Of a stretch of 64,000 nucleotides of DNA, positions 1-10,618 are shown one piece after another. Made by a program: the position numbers and the translations under genes. The notes under the pieces were generated by a model. It was not told the DNA's origin, did not search any database, and worked only from the letters and a program-made list of their open reading frames with translations. How positions within the stretch are numbered: the stretch's first letter is position 1; each line of letters starts with the position of its first letter. Source of the DNA: Ctenosaura bakeri (lineage: Eukaryota > Chordata > Lepidosauria > Squamata > Iguanidae); the NCBI GenBank assembly GCA_948474755.1, contig CAOLHI010000021.1, positions 434,001 through 498,000 of the forward strand, written 5' to 3'.

Positions 1-1057
1 CCCCTGACTTGCCATAGTTCCTGGTTGTCCACTTTTTAGCTGAATTCTGGCCCCATTACTTTCATGACCATGTCTGCAATCAGCTGTCTCAGGGTCAGTT
101 CTGTTCTGCTTTCTGCTCCTTGTCTATTCTGTCTCTTTGACATCATCATGACCCATTCTTTATGACATCACAAGGGCCAGATCTGTGGATGTCATAACTC
201 CCCCCATCATATTCTCAGGTTCTGGGCCCGAAATCTCAGAAGATGGGAAACTGCTAACCTTACAACTTTTCCCCCGTTCCTTTTCAAAATGTATTCTTGC
301 CCACAACAATAAAAGAGTTTGAGAAGAAAGTAGACGCACATATATATGAGATATGGTCACTGATACTGCTTTTGATAGATTACTAATTTTACCAAGAGTA
401 TTGTAGAAAGCCAACCTTTTAAACCCTAGTCTTTACTGTTGTAGACTTTTCTGGGCACTTCTGGTTTAGGAAAATGGTTTTCTGAGAGTATCAATGATGT
501 GTGTGTGTGTGTGTGTGTGTTGGAGAAGGAGATATCTTGGCTCACTCTACTAAGAAGGTTTATCATAGATATGATGACCAAGATCCTACATGGTTTTAAT
601 GTATCATAAATATCCACTTGTGGTTACACACACTAGCACTACACAGTCCGTATACTAAATGCCACTGTGGAGCAACATATGAGAAATAGTGAATGCACAT
701 AGTTGTCACATCATTGCACAAGAAACAATGGCAACTGGCAATGGAATGCACAGAAGCAGTATACCATGTACAAAATGTTCACTGACATGTTTGTCTAGGT
801 GCGTTATTGCACAGTTGCAATGACTCCACATATGGAACTCCATTCCTACTCCATCAGCTGACTATAACCATACCACATTGTTCAAAAAGGTCACTCTATA
901 TGCATAGCACAACTTAATACCGTTGTGGGTCATCAGCAGGATTCTGGCCTATGAGTTGCAACTTCACCACAAGCCATGCCATATAGAAAACCTTATCACT
1001 GTGCTAAAAATGCATGATTGCTTGAAAGCATGGAGTCATCAATTCCACGATCTATAT
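1..1057. other. Unique-looking noncoding stretch
   Basis: I see no gene and no recognised interspersed repeat here. The only clear structure is a short TG microsatellite at 498-521. The small open frames in it have no recognisable domain and run through simple sequence. Confidence 0.5.
498..521. repeat. (TG)n microsatellite
   Basis: About twelve perfect TG dinucleotides in a row. Confidence 0.95.
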
Positions 1058-2082
1058 TAAAGGGTGATCATGAATGGCTGCTTTTCATCCTGGAGAGAAG
1101 TGACTAGCGGGGTGCCATAGGGTTCTGTTCTGGGCCCAGTGCTGTTCAATATTTTTATCAACGACTTGGATGAAGGAATAGAGGGCATGCTCATCAAATT
1201 TGCAGATGACACCAAATTGGGAGGGGTTGCTAATACACCAGAGGACAGGATCAAAATTCAAAATGACCTGGATAGATTGGAGAGCTGGGCCAAGGCTAAC
1301 AAAATGAAATTCAACAGGGAGAAATGTAAGATCCTACACTCAGGTAGAAAAAAATGGAATACAGAAATATAGGATGGGGGACACATAGCTGGATAGCAGT
1401 ACGTGTGAAAGGGATCTAGGAGTCTTCATAGACCACAAGCTGAACACGAGTCAGCAGTGTGATGCAGCAGCCAAGAAACCAATGCAATTCTCGGCTGCAT
1501 CAATGGGAATAAGGTGTCTAGATCGAGGGAGGTACTGGTACCACTCTACTCTGCTTTGGTTAGACCTCATCTTGAATACTGTGTCCAGTTCTGGGCACCC
1601 CAATTCAAGAAGGACATGGTCAAGCTGGAGCAAGTCCAGAGGAGGGTGACCAAAATGGTGAGAGGCCTGGAAGCCATGCCCTATGAAGATAGACTTAGAG
1701 AGCTGGGTATGTTTAGTCTACAGAAGAGAAGGTTAAGAGGGGACATGATAACCATGTTTAAATATTTTAAGGGATGCCACGTAGAGGAGGGAGAGGGCTT
1801 GTTTTCTGCTGCTCCAGAGACCAGGACAAGGAGCAATGGATTCAAGCTGCAGGAAAGGAGATTCCACCTGAACCTCAGGAAGAACTTCCTGACAGTCAGG
1901 ACTGTTTGGCAGTAGAATATGCTGCCTTGGAGTGTAGTGAAGTCTCCTTCTTTGGAGGTTTTAAAGCAGAGGCTGGATGGCCATCTGTCGGGAGTGCTTT
2001 GAGGGTGTTCCTGCATAGCAGAGGGTTGGACTGGATGGCCCCTGGGGTCTCTTCCAACTCTACATTTCTATGATTCTATAAG
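1058..2082 (+). mobile_element. CR1 LINE copy 1, 5'-truncated 3' end
   Basis: Homologous to the other CR1 copies in this window (16205-17190, 28100-28700, and minus-strand copies at 54641 and 61482). It begins inside the reverse transcriptase, runs through the C-terminal ORF2 region and ends in the typical CR1 3' terminus, a TCTTCCAACTCTA-type block followed by an ATTCTATGATTCTA-type repeat at about 2058-2082. CR1 copies are usually 5'-truncated and lack a poly-A tail, as here. Frames are broken, so it is inactive. Confidence 0.93.
1139..1915 (+). pseudogene. CR1 ORF2 relic (reverse transcriptase C-terminal part)
   Basis: Two open pieces, 1139-1372 (77 codons) and 1514-1915 (133 codons), match CR1 ORF2. 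The first has the FNIFINDL block followed by FADDTKLGG, the reverse transcriptase catalytic motif in its CR1 form with both aspartates present. The second has the [13 protein letters not shown] and RRLRGDMI blocks common to CR1 C-termini. An in-frame TAG at 1118-1120 replaces the glutamine codon of the SGVPQGSV block, and frameshifts lie between 1372 and 1514. It is a dead copy. Confidence 0.9.
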
Positions 2083-2594
2083 CAAATTTTGTATATTGCA
2101 AGGTTTATTGAGGGTGGCTCCTTGAGAAGTTTCTTTCCTCAACACGTATTCTAGACTTGAAACAATAAATGATAAAGAGTGGATTGGTGCTATAGTTGAG
2201 CAAAGTACAGCCTGAACCCACAGCTGGACCCCAAAGCTGTGCTTGTGCCCCTCAGCTCCTCTATAATCCCCTGATTTCCCTTTGAGAAAGAATTAATTGC
2301 TTCTCCCAGAAGCCTCCATAGGTAGCAATTCAACTTGCAAATGAGTTTTAATCTCTATCTGCACTGCTTAATACAAAAATATACACTGTTTTGCTTTTAT
2401 GGCAGCCTGTGCAGATTTGGAGGACCCCAAGGATGAGAGATTGTCCCGCTGGACCCACTGCAGTTGAACATTCTGTGATGGGTGGTTTGGAATTGAGTCC
2501 AGTTAGATTCCTAGGAATAATTCATGGCTTAGGTTCATCTAACACTAAGCATAGGGAAAAAGCAAGTAGACCATAGTACCATAAATTTTGGATG
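2083..2594. other. Noncoding stretch, no recognised element
   Basis: Nothing recognisable apart from short AT-rich runs. Confidence 0.4.
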
Positions 2595-3030
2595 CAAGTA
2601 GCAATGGAAAGAATATTTGAAAATATTTGAATAATGATAGAAAGACATGTTTCTCAACTATGAGAATGATGATACTCAAGATAATGAGAAGAATCCTGGA
2701 CTGATGAAAAGTTTTGCATTTCAGAAAGTATTCTGTACAAAATTTGCATGTGGTTGTTTTGCGTAGAAAACAGCATTTTCTGCACAGAAAGAATCTGTTT
2801 CCTGACGAAAAAAGTCTGGAAACATTCCATGCAAAATGCACATGTGTTTGATTAGCACTAAAGACAGCCTTTTCTGAATGCAAAACAGTTTTTTTATGTG
2901 CAGACAGTAATGTTTTCCTGCAGATATATTATTTTCTGTGCAGAAAAAGGCTGTTTACTGTTCAGAAAATGCTGGGGTTTTGTGCATAACTACCATATTG
3001 AAATGTTGTGCAAAATAAATCCCAGTTTTC
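2595..3030 (+). repeat. AT-rich unclassified repeat family, copy 1
   Basis: Shares ordered blocks with copies at 19245, 32820 and (reversed) 43745: an AATGGAAAGAATATT-type block near 2603, a CTGGACTGATGA block near 2697, then repeated TTTTCTGCACAGAAA-like words, and a final GTGCAAAATAAATC block near 3010. It codes for nothing I recognise. The family could be a non-autonomous DNA transposon, because the start and end blocks are partly inverted relative to one another. Confidence 0.6.
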
Positions 3031-3234
3031 AAGTAGGCTTTGGAAACTGTGTGAGTTTTCACACATTCTTTCTCACAGCAGGAAGAAAATGGATAAAATT
3101 ATGCATTGCTTTATTCAAAAAGAAAATCAGTGATGAATTACATCTCTAGATGCAACAGAACATCATTTCAGTCCATCTCTGGGGAAAATGAGCACATTTC
3201 TTCATATTTGAGATGGAAAGACCATGCATATTTT

Positions 3235-3370
3235 AGTATGTGTGTGTGTGTGTGTATATATGTGTGTATGGAAGTGTGTGTGTGTGTGTATGTGTGTGTG
3301 TGTGTATGTATGTATATGTATGTATGTATGTATGTATGTATATATATATATATATATGTATATATATGAA
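3235..3370. repeat. Compound TG/TATG/TA microsatellite
   Basis: TG runs merge into TATG tetranucleotides and then a TA run, about 135 bp altogether. The overlapping open frames on both strands here are artefacts of the simple sequence. A second TG run lies at 3416-3442. Confidence 0.95.
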
Positions 3371-3415
3371 ACCAATACTTTCAGAGTTTTCCATCCAGGC
3401 CCAGGGCTCAGGGAG

Positions 3416-3442
3416 ATGTGTGTGTGTGTCTGTGTCTGTGTG
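3416..3442. repeat. (TG)n microsatellite, interrupted
   Basis: Imperfect TG/TC dinucleotide run. Confidence 0.85.
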
Positions 3443-3674
3443 TTCATCCATATTGGTAGGCTGAATTAGGGTTTCCCCATCTTATTCCTCAGAGGTTCTT
3501 TACTTTAGATATCTATACGACAGGTAAGTACAGTACAGTCTTCTGCAAACTACACATAGTAGTACTGATTTCATCTCAATTCAATTTTGAAGAATTTATT
3601 CAAATTTACAAATTTCTTCAGATTCAGAACATAAAGAAGTCAAGGTTAAAATTATAATATAGGAGATATAGAAA

Positions 3675-3950
3675 TTGGCAAATGTTCCTTCTGTGATAGA
3701 TGATGGCTCAGAGGTCAATGAGCAATTGATTGTGCCAGGAACAGAGCCGGTGACAGACCAAACTATCTTGGAAACACCCCCATCAGCTGAAAGACAAACT
3801 GAGGCAGAGTTGTTGCAACCAGTGCCAGAGGGAGAGGAGACCAGCAATGATTTAGAGGAATTAGATCCACCTTTGCCCCCCAGCCTCCAATCATGGAGGA
3901 GACAAAAACGAGCAGCTCAAAAGGAAGCTGTTTTGATGAGATTGAGATAA
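3675..3950 (+). pseudogene. Open frame running through the U3 part of LTR C1
   Basis: An open frame of about 90 codons begins at the LTR edge and stops at 3948-3950, upstream of the TATA box. Its homologue at 60714-60977 (minus) keeps the same frame over about 80 codons. Shared blocks are EQLIVPGTEPV, an acidic middle rich in E, P and D, and a basic LQSWRR-to-RLR end. No start codon ATG is present at the beginning, which fits a frame that once continued from an upstream internal ORF into the 3' LTR. No known domain is recognised and I assign no function. Confidence 0.45.
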
Positions 3951-4257
3951 CAGAACAATGATGAATAACACCTATTTTCATTGTCTATATAAGTCTGTCA
4001 GTGTGGCTTGCTGTTTACCTGTGGCAAATCACTACTTAAACTCTCACAACCCTTGTGTTCCAGCTCTCTTGACCCTTTTTGGATGAATCTTTGGTATTCT
4101 GGAGTTTTTGGATTTGACCTTGACTTTAGCTCAGCTCAGTATTTCTACTTGATTGTTTGCATTGGACACTCCCCATTGCCTCCTCCTCTTGGGCAAGTAC
4201 TATCGCCTTCCTCCCCTTGCTGGCAGAGAGGCATGGGGAGGCAGTTGAACTCTGACA
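3692..4257 (+). mobile_element. Solo LTR, family C, copy 1
   Basis: Homologous along its full length to the reverse complement of 60419-60978. The boundaries come from where that similarity stops: it starts TGTGATAG and ends CTCTGACA, the TG...CA ends usual for LTRs. Flanks CCTTC (3687-3691) and CCTCC (4258-4262) look like a decayed 5-bp target duplication. A TATATAA box lies at 3986-3992. There is no internal retroviral sequence on either side, so this is a solo LTR left by recombination. Superfamily (Ty3-like or ERV) is not decidable from the LTR. Confidence 0.78.
3986..3992 (+). promoter_or_regulatory. TATA-like box of LTR C1
   Basis: TATATAA at the place where copy C2 has TATTTAA, each followed by a conserved AAG-CTGTCAG-GTGGCTTGCTGTT block. 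Confidence 0.5.
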
Positions 4258-4384
4258 CCTCCCTTATTTTAAATTGGGGAAAGCTGGGTTCAAATTGCTG
4301 TTCATATTCAAGAGATGGCTAGTATCTTCCATGTCAGTGCATGGTATAAAATATATTTCTGCTTTTAGTCCAAACTTTATTTTC

Positions 4385-4482
4385 TATTCTGCATTTAAGC
4401 TGTGTATTTATTTGTTGTTTGTGAGCCACCCAGAGAATTTGGTTATGAGATCACATGTCCATGCTGCTAATAAATAAACAGT
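4385..4482 (+). mobile_element. L2-like LINE 3' tail
   Basis: The GTGAGCCACCCAGAGAA block followed by TAAATAAA at the end is the typical 3' terminus of reptile L2-like LINEs. No coding part remains. Confidence 0.55.
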
Positions 4483-4768
4483 GGCTGGCATTCTGCATTG
4501 CAGTTACAGATCTGTATTCAGTGACAGTATATACTCATGACCATGACACTATTGCCACATTTGTAAATGTTCCCTATCACAGAAGAGTGGATGTATCTGT
4601 ACTGTGTTGTGGAGAAGGATACAAAAGGAAAGGAAGACTTGCTTGTCAAAACTTGCTTGGACTAGCCCAGGGCACAGACAAGCCAGTCCTGCTTTCTTTT
4701 TTCCTTCACTGGAATAGCAGTGCCCCTTTTAATATTATCATCACAGCCTGGCTCCCTTCCCACACTTA

Positions 4769-4948
4769 GGCCATTTCTGCACTAGCCTGTTATAGTGTGA
4801 CGATTCCACTTTCAACATCCTCTGGAATCCTGGGGTTTGCAGTTTCGGGAGGGGCCACTTGGCCCCTCCCGAAACTGCAAACCCCAGGATTCCAGAGGAT
4901 GTTGAAAGTGGAATCGTCGTGCTATAACAGGCTAGTGCGGAAATGGCC
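4769..4948. mobile_element. Palindromic MITE group 1, near-perfect hairpin
   Basis: The ends are GGCCATTTCTGCAC and its complement, flanked by TTA on both sides (4766-4768, 4949-4951). The two arms, about 88 bp each, differ at only about three positions and meet at a 4-base loop near 4859. No coding capacity. The 3-bp duplication and GGCC start resemble PIF/Harbinger or Zator MITEs. The superfamily is my inference. Confidence 0.9.
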
Positions 4949-5458
4949 TTAATCATACCCCTGCTATCTCTAAAACCCACAACCTTTGTGGATGAAAGGG
5001 CAAAGCTTCTTAAAGTTTACTCCAAAAGGAATGGATAACCTATGGTAGTGTATTGTTGAATTAAAACTGAAGAAAACATTATATTGAGGCTGTTCTTGTG
5101 GAAATATAGAACAACATCTTCATTAAAAGAACCAACAAGGGAAAAAGTATTGAGGATTCAAACGATTCAAATAAAATAACAGTTTTTCACAGATATTTAA
5201 CTATTGTCTTCAAAACACTTCAGTGTTTCTCCAACAGAGCTTTCACTCACACAACTCTATGGCTCTCTCTGCACAAAGGTCTATTTCCCTACTCAGGTTT
5301 CCACTTGCTAACCTTTTCAGAGGTGGCTTGGTTACTTCTCTGCCCCACACTTAGGCCTTTGAGAAGCTAACCCACTCCCAGAAAGCCTTCTTTGGTTTAC
5401 TGGACTCCCTGAGTCTCTGAAATTCACAGAAGGGATAATAGATTCGAACCCACACTTC
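4949..5458. other. Noncoding stretch between MITE and LTR
   Basis: No recognised element and no gene. A B-box-like GATTCGAACCC word lies at 5442-5452, without other support for a tRNA or SINE. Confidence 0.4.
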
Positions 5459-6363
5459 TGTTACTATGGTTCAGGCCTACCCAGTGATAGCACTAGATAT
5501 CTCCTTTTTGATATCAAATCATTTGGCCTTTCTCTGCCACCCCACTCCACGTGTTTGCGAGGCCTCCGGACAGGCACATACACAGGGGCGGCCGGTAAGT
5601 GCTGGGCATTCCAACTCCCACTCAGGCAGGCAGATTAACACCACTCTGTTGCTTCAGGGACCTCTCTGGCAGACACACATTGCTTAAGTGCGACTCTACA
5701 CAAAGACGCTCTGCCTCGAGCTGATGCCCTTACAAGGCAAGCCATTTGCGTACTGGCTACACTATTGTGAAACCTGCGCTAAGCCGATCATGTAAAACTT
5801 GACCTTTCCCAACGCTTTGTCCTGCTCCAAACTCGCATCGTTCTCACCGAGTATGGCATGGCCTGTAGGCACAATCCACCCTATAAAAACTCCCTGAGTC
5901 TGAGCCCACCTTGGATCGATCGCTTGCCCCATCCAGACCTCTCGTCCCGTTTGGATCGCCCTGGACTTCTATCCTGTCTTGCTGCCATTTTGGTTTAATG
6001 AGCTCCCCTCAGCGAACCACGCTGAGCTTTCCTCCCTGTAACCTCCAATATCTTCAGGACTATGAGAAAAGGGGTCGCATCACCCATTTCCCCTGAAAAC
6101 TCTCATTTCCAATTCCCAGTTAGCTACGTGCTTGCGTTGTCTTAGTTGTAGTTTGTCTCTTAATATATATATCATTTTTATGGTTTTAAAAGCTGTCTGA
6201 CTGCTCTTCTGACCTGACCCCGTAGACATTGGGTTACAAGATCCCTGCTAAGTTACCCTGCCTCTTGCTAGCTTAAGAGAGTGCTTCAGTTAATTTACCC
6301 ATCTTGTGTTTGTATTTGGTTATTTGGGTGCCCCTCCCGGGACCCCCAGAGAACAGGGTAACA
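5459..6363 (+). mobile_element. Solo LTR, family A, copy 1 (905 bp)
   Basis: Alignable over its full length with 45898-46786. It starts TGTTACT and ends GGGTAACA, an inverted terminal pair of about 6-8 bp. Flanks ACTTC and ACTCC fit a mutated 5-bp target duplication. TATAAAAA lies at 5882-5889. Conserved stretches include CTCCACGTGTTTG near 5546, TGACCTTTCC near 5800, and CCTCCCGGGACCCCCAG near 6334. No gag, pol or env sequence is next to it. Confidence 0.8.
5882..5889 (+). promoter_or_regulatory. TATA box of LTR A1
   Basis: TATAAAAA conserved at the equivalent place in LTR A2 (46340-46347). Confidence 0.6.
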
Positions 6364-8740
6364 CTCCCAGTATATATGTGCTCTTTGATGTCTCTCCCAC
6401 ACAGCCCCTCCCTCAGGCTAGGGCTGGCTTCTTCAGTCAGAGAGCCAATCAGATTAGAGCACCCTCTGATACTAGGCTGCTCTGCTAGCCACACCCCCAG
6501 ATTCTGTCACACTTCCCAGTCCCATGTCAACAGCCAGCAGCTACACTAAGTGAAGAAGGTAAGTTCAGCTGCCCATCAGGCCATAAGGATGATGATGTGT
6601 CCAGCCCCCACTCCAGCTAGTGAGGCTGCAACAATTGGAATCAGGATTCCTGTTGCAATTCCTCATCATAGCCTTGCTCAGTGGCACAAATGTTATCTTC
6701 CTTGCAACCCAGTTGTCTGCAGAACAAATCTACTTTGCTCAATGTGGGTGCTGGCTATTATGGTGGGTTTGTGAGGTCAGAACCAGAGACTTTACTTAGT
6801 TACACTTTAATAACTGAGTAGTTGATGTAGGATAATGGAGCTGTCTGGATATTTTTGTCTGATGTCCTATATCTGCATTCAGTTCAAGGTCATGGAATCA
6901 GAATTACACATGTGGTACAGATGTATGTGTGTCAGTTGTGCAATTGATTGTGCATTTGGTTGCACAGTGTTGTTAGTCAACATAAGGACCACAGAGCAAA
7001 ATCAACACATAAGCCTAGCTGTTGGTGCTATGTATGACCTTAGCCTAGGTTTCCAACCACATTTTATCATCAAGTAACCCTAGGAATGACAGACCTCTGC
7101 TCCAGTAGTGTCTAGTTTGAGACATTTATGCGATTCCTCTTCAATTATTTACTTGTCACACCTTATTTTTGCAGTAAGCTTATGATTCGTCATGATCCCA
7201 GTGCCATTGACTGATCTCTGCTGAGCTTGTAATGGATGGTCTGCCTTACAACAGAAAGTTGGCCTCTCTGGCCTTTGGAGAAAACCCAACTCTATGATTC
7301 TAAGGTCTTTAATTGCTTCTTTCATTCGAGAGCCAGGCATGGTGGTAACCAGATGTGATGAGTCCATAAACAGGCCAGCCAACCTCACTCAGAAAGAGAG
7401 AGACAGAAAGCCTATCTCTGATGTGGAAACTATTCATTTAAATTTTTACTTTGTTTTTATCCCTTGCTACTGCCCCTCCCCGTCTTTCGTGTTGGTCCCA
7501 GCATTTCATTGCTTTCAAACATTGCTTTAGCTTTGATAGACTTCCTGTCTTGGCTTAAAGCCAGGCAAGCATTCTCTGTACAAACAGGTTTTCTTTTATA
7601 TTTTTTTTCAAGCCCAGCCTAAGAAATGCCTACAGATAGAAGCATGTCAGATCTTTTTTAGTGTTGAATTTCAAAGCGCTCCTTACAATCCCCTTCCTTT
7701 CCCTTGATCTCCTCTTTGGATTGCAGCTTGGGCTAGCACTCGTGTTTCTAAATATACACCATGGACAAGGGTTTTCTATTAATAAAACAGCAATAAAGCT
7801 TTGATAGTCTTGTATACGTGGGAATTAAACACAGTGCTCTTCTGGTCAGGTGCTGCCAGTACAAGGCATTCCTCCCATCTTAGAGAGCAAGGGCACTTTC
7901 GTACATCACCAGCTGAAGCACATTTCGCTGAAAGCCATGGCAAAGGTGCTAAATTATGAAGCTCCTCGTTCTAAATCTTGCCTCAACCCCCATATATAGC
8001 AGCTGAGATCCTACATAATGATTGTGAGTTGAAAAGTCTACACTCGTGTAATTACACAATGGTTGCATTACACCACCTTTTGGTTAAATACTGGCATTGT
8101 GCCACCAACTGTGTGCCTTTCAATAAGAGATGCCAGGACTCACGGTTTGGTCTTGAGCATCTGGGCCTGAACCCTCTTTTCCAGTCATTACAAGAAGGGG
8201 AGGAATTTCAGGTCAAGAGCATACCCTTGGAAAGCGTGTGTGTATATAAATATATTTTCTAATTCCCTAACGTATTTTCTGGCTGGTGTTTATTTGAATG
8301 GTATACTCTGTGCAATGATGTTCAATGCTTAATATACCATAGTAAAAGATGTTACCAGGGTCTGAGATATCATATGGAGTTCCCTCTAGGTCTCAGATTT
8401 GGGCCATGGAATCTCATGGTCTGAGAAAGTCCTGACCTAGCAACTCTACTGCCAATGTGTCTGCTAGCTTCTTATCCCATTGTGGAATGGGGATGCACAG
8501 TAGCTGTTTCAGCAATCCCACTGAATCAACTGGTACATTAAAGGCACTGGTGAATACTTGCACACCATCCAAGAATGTACAATTGTATGGCTATCAACTT
8601 GTTGGTTAGTCCCAACTATGCTACTTTCAGGTACTATTCAAGGGTGATTCAACATGTAGGCAAGTCCAATTGATACACTGTCTTTACCATTATCAGGGAC
8701 TAACACTAGTGGAACCCACATTATGTAGTCAAGTTAAAAA
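6364..8740. other. Noncoding stretch, partly conserved-looking
   Basis: No gene or repeat is recognised in 6364-7560. The part 7560-7990 is free of recognised repeats and contains long AT-rich words such as TTCTATTAATAAAAC, so it might be a conserved noncoding element. Nothing in 7990-8740 is recognised. Confidence 0.3.
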
Positions 8741-8884
8741 TGGCTCTTTATTAAAGCTTCTGTGGCCTACTTGACTTTATCCAAATCTTAACTTATCATC
8801 AGTTTTAAATTGTTTTACCTTGCTTTAACTGGTGTTAAATGTATTTGTTAATAAACTGAATTTCAACAAGGTGTACTACCTTTA
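8741..8884 (+). mobile_element. Possible L2-like LINE tail
   Basis: AT-rich, with a TGTTAAATGTATTTGTTAATAAA-type ending (8832-8855) like LINE tails. Weak call without coding sequence. Confidence 0.25.
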
Positions 8885-8984
8885 GGCAGGAAAAAAAAAT
8901 GAAATAGACCACAAGGAAAACATGAGTCACATGGGTTCATTATGATGCAACTTCCAAAAAAGTCAAAGCAGATCTATGCTGCTT

Positions 8985-9048
8985 GAACAGAGAAGTAATA
9001 TCTCAGTCTATTCTGCTTTGCTCGGACCTCACCGGGAATACTGTGCCC
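8985..9048 (+). mobile_element. CR1 LINE fragment
   Basis: About 64 bp match the CR1 block encoding [13 protein letters not shown], for example TATTCTGCTTTG then GGAATACTGTG. Similarity ends abruptly at 9048, where an inverted-repeat sequence starts. Confidence 0.7.
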
Positions 9049-9430
9049 AGAAAGTGGGGTGGGGAAAAGCTCATGCGAGCCTTCCTTTCCTCTTCTGGAG
9101 CTCCCCCTGCCATTCCTGGCACAGAGAGCTCATGCTGAGGCAAAACAGAATGGAAGGAGCACAGGAGGCTTGCACAAATTTTCTGCATCAGGGCAAAATG
9201 CATAGGAATGGCAGGGGGAGCCCCAGGGGAGGAAAGGAAGGTTTGTGTGGGCCTTCTCCCACCCCCTTGCCCTTCCCTTTTGCATGGGAACAGGAAGGGG
9301 GGAAGCCCCGGAGGGGAATGGGATAGAGAGCATGGAAGAGTTATTTGCAGTTTTTCCACTTTTGTGAGGGTTCTGTGCCCCGAACTCTCCTGAAAGTGGT
9401 GGAACAACTGTACAACAGAAGTCAAAGGAG
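9049..9430. repeat. Insert with imperfect long inverted repeat
   Basis: Arm 9054-9117 pairs with 9204-9266 at roughly 83% identity. The best block is GGAGCTCCCCCTGCCATTCCT against AGGAATGGCAGGGGGAGCCCC. It interrupts a CR1 fragment on its left side. The overlapping open frames (both strands) are explained by this palindromic GC-rich sequence and have no recognised domain. Confidence 0.6.
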
Positions 9431-10114
9431 ATATAGTGCATCAGGGAATGGACCTCTCTGTGTCAAAGTACTCCAGAGTAAGCAACTGTAGCTCCTCAGA
9501 TGCTGTTTGACTGCAACTCCCATCCATCACTGATTATTCAAGCAGAAGATCTGTGGGAGTCCAGTACCATTTGAAGGTCACTAAATGTCCACCTCTTCTA
9601 CTGTTTGCATACTAAATGTGACAAGTGTGGCCTTTTAAAAAGTTGTCTGCTGGCTTTGCTTTTACATTATTTTAAATGACCATTTCATTTGACCCATTTC
9701 TTTCAGCTTATAATTCTTGCTTTGGCCATTCACTTGTATTTTAAATCTGGAAAAAACTGCTGGATGCAGGAAATAATAGATGAACTCCACAGTGGCTTCG
9801 GTCTTGGGCCAATTGTGCATTTTTTATTACACATGTCTCGAAGATGTGTTTAACAATAAAGGAATGAGATGTTCCTACAGTCCAGGGCCCTGAGGCAACT
9901 CTAGCCACATCCACAGGGTTGCTGCTTTATACAACACATGGACAAGTATACTGTCAGAGACTCAAGGTAATACAGAAAAAAACTTGGTAAGCTTTCCTGG
10001 ACTTTGTTTTTCTGAAATTCCTCATGTTTCTGGCATCAATTGTATCTTGGCTTGGAATACAAAAGTCATCTTTCAAATCACAATGGACAATGCTGATACC
10101 TTACATGAGATCAG
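9431..10114. other. Noncoding stretch
   Basis: No gene. The piece near 9500-9530 (TTGACTGCAACTCCCATC) resembles a word common in reptile hAT MITEs, but is too short to call. Confidence 0.35.
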
Positions 10115-10531
10115 GGCCTTTTCTGCAGACAGGTGTCATCCCATGATGGCAATGCAAGAGGAGTGGGACTGCGATGATGCTTCTGCATGATATCATCACA
10201 GTCCTGCCCTTCTCCTGTTGCCAACTGGTGTGACCATGGAGTAAATCATTGACAGGTTTTCTCCATCAATGTTGTCAAATCACTGAAAGCTTCTGCATTT
10301 ACCTGCCCTGCAGAAGGCTGGGAAATGCAATGGAGGCACTTCCTGCTCCCGCACAGCGTGTGAAAGTGTCCAGCTGCACTGTGGAAGGAAGAGGCATGTC
10401 CATCGCACTTCCTTCCATAGGGGCTGGTCTAGAGAGGAGGGGAGTGTTCCTATCACACTCCCTTCCTGGCAGAGGCACTTCTGGGATCACAACTGCAGGG
10501 CAATGTGATAAGGTAAGGAGCAGAAAGGGCC
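10115..10531. mobile_element. MITE group 2b copy (417 bp)
   Basis: Begins GGCCTTTTCTGCA and ends CAGAAAGGGCC. Flanks are CAG and TAG, a near match for a 3-bp duplication. The interior resembles 12693-13146 and 47446-47872 (for example the TTGACAGGTTTTCTCCATCAATG region near 10248). Non-coding. Confidence 0.75.
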
Positions 10532-10618
10532 TAGGATGCAGCCTGTTGGAAAAAAAAACAGGGAAGCAAATATCAAGTATGTCTTTTATACCATTAGACA
10601 CCAACTCAAGGAGTTAAT

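Noticed and set aside
1514..1915. Functional host gene related to reverse transcriptase
   Set aside because: Frameshifts, an upstream in-frame stop and the CR1 3' terminus show a dead LINE copy.
3202..3469. Several overlapping open frames on both strands
   Set aside because: All are translations of the TG/TATG/TA microsatellite (alternating C-V or H-T residues).
5442..5452. B-box-like GATTCGAACCC as a tRNA gene sign
   Set aside because: No cloverleaf partner arms or A box at the right spacing.
9003..9441. Two minus-strand frames of 140 and 103 codons
   Set aside because: They run through the GC-rich inverted repeat; the frames on opposite arms mirror each other.
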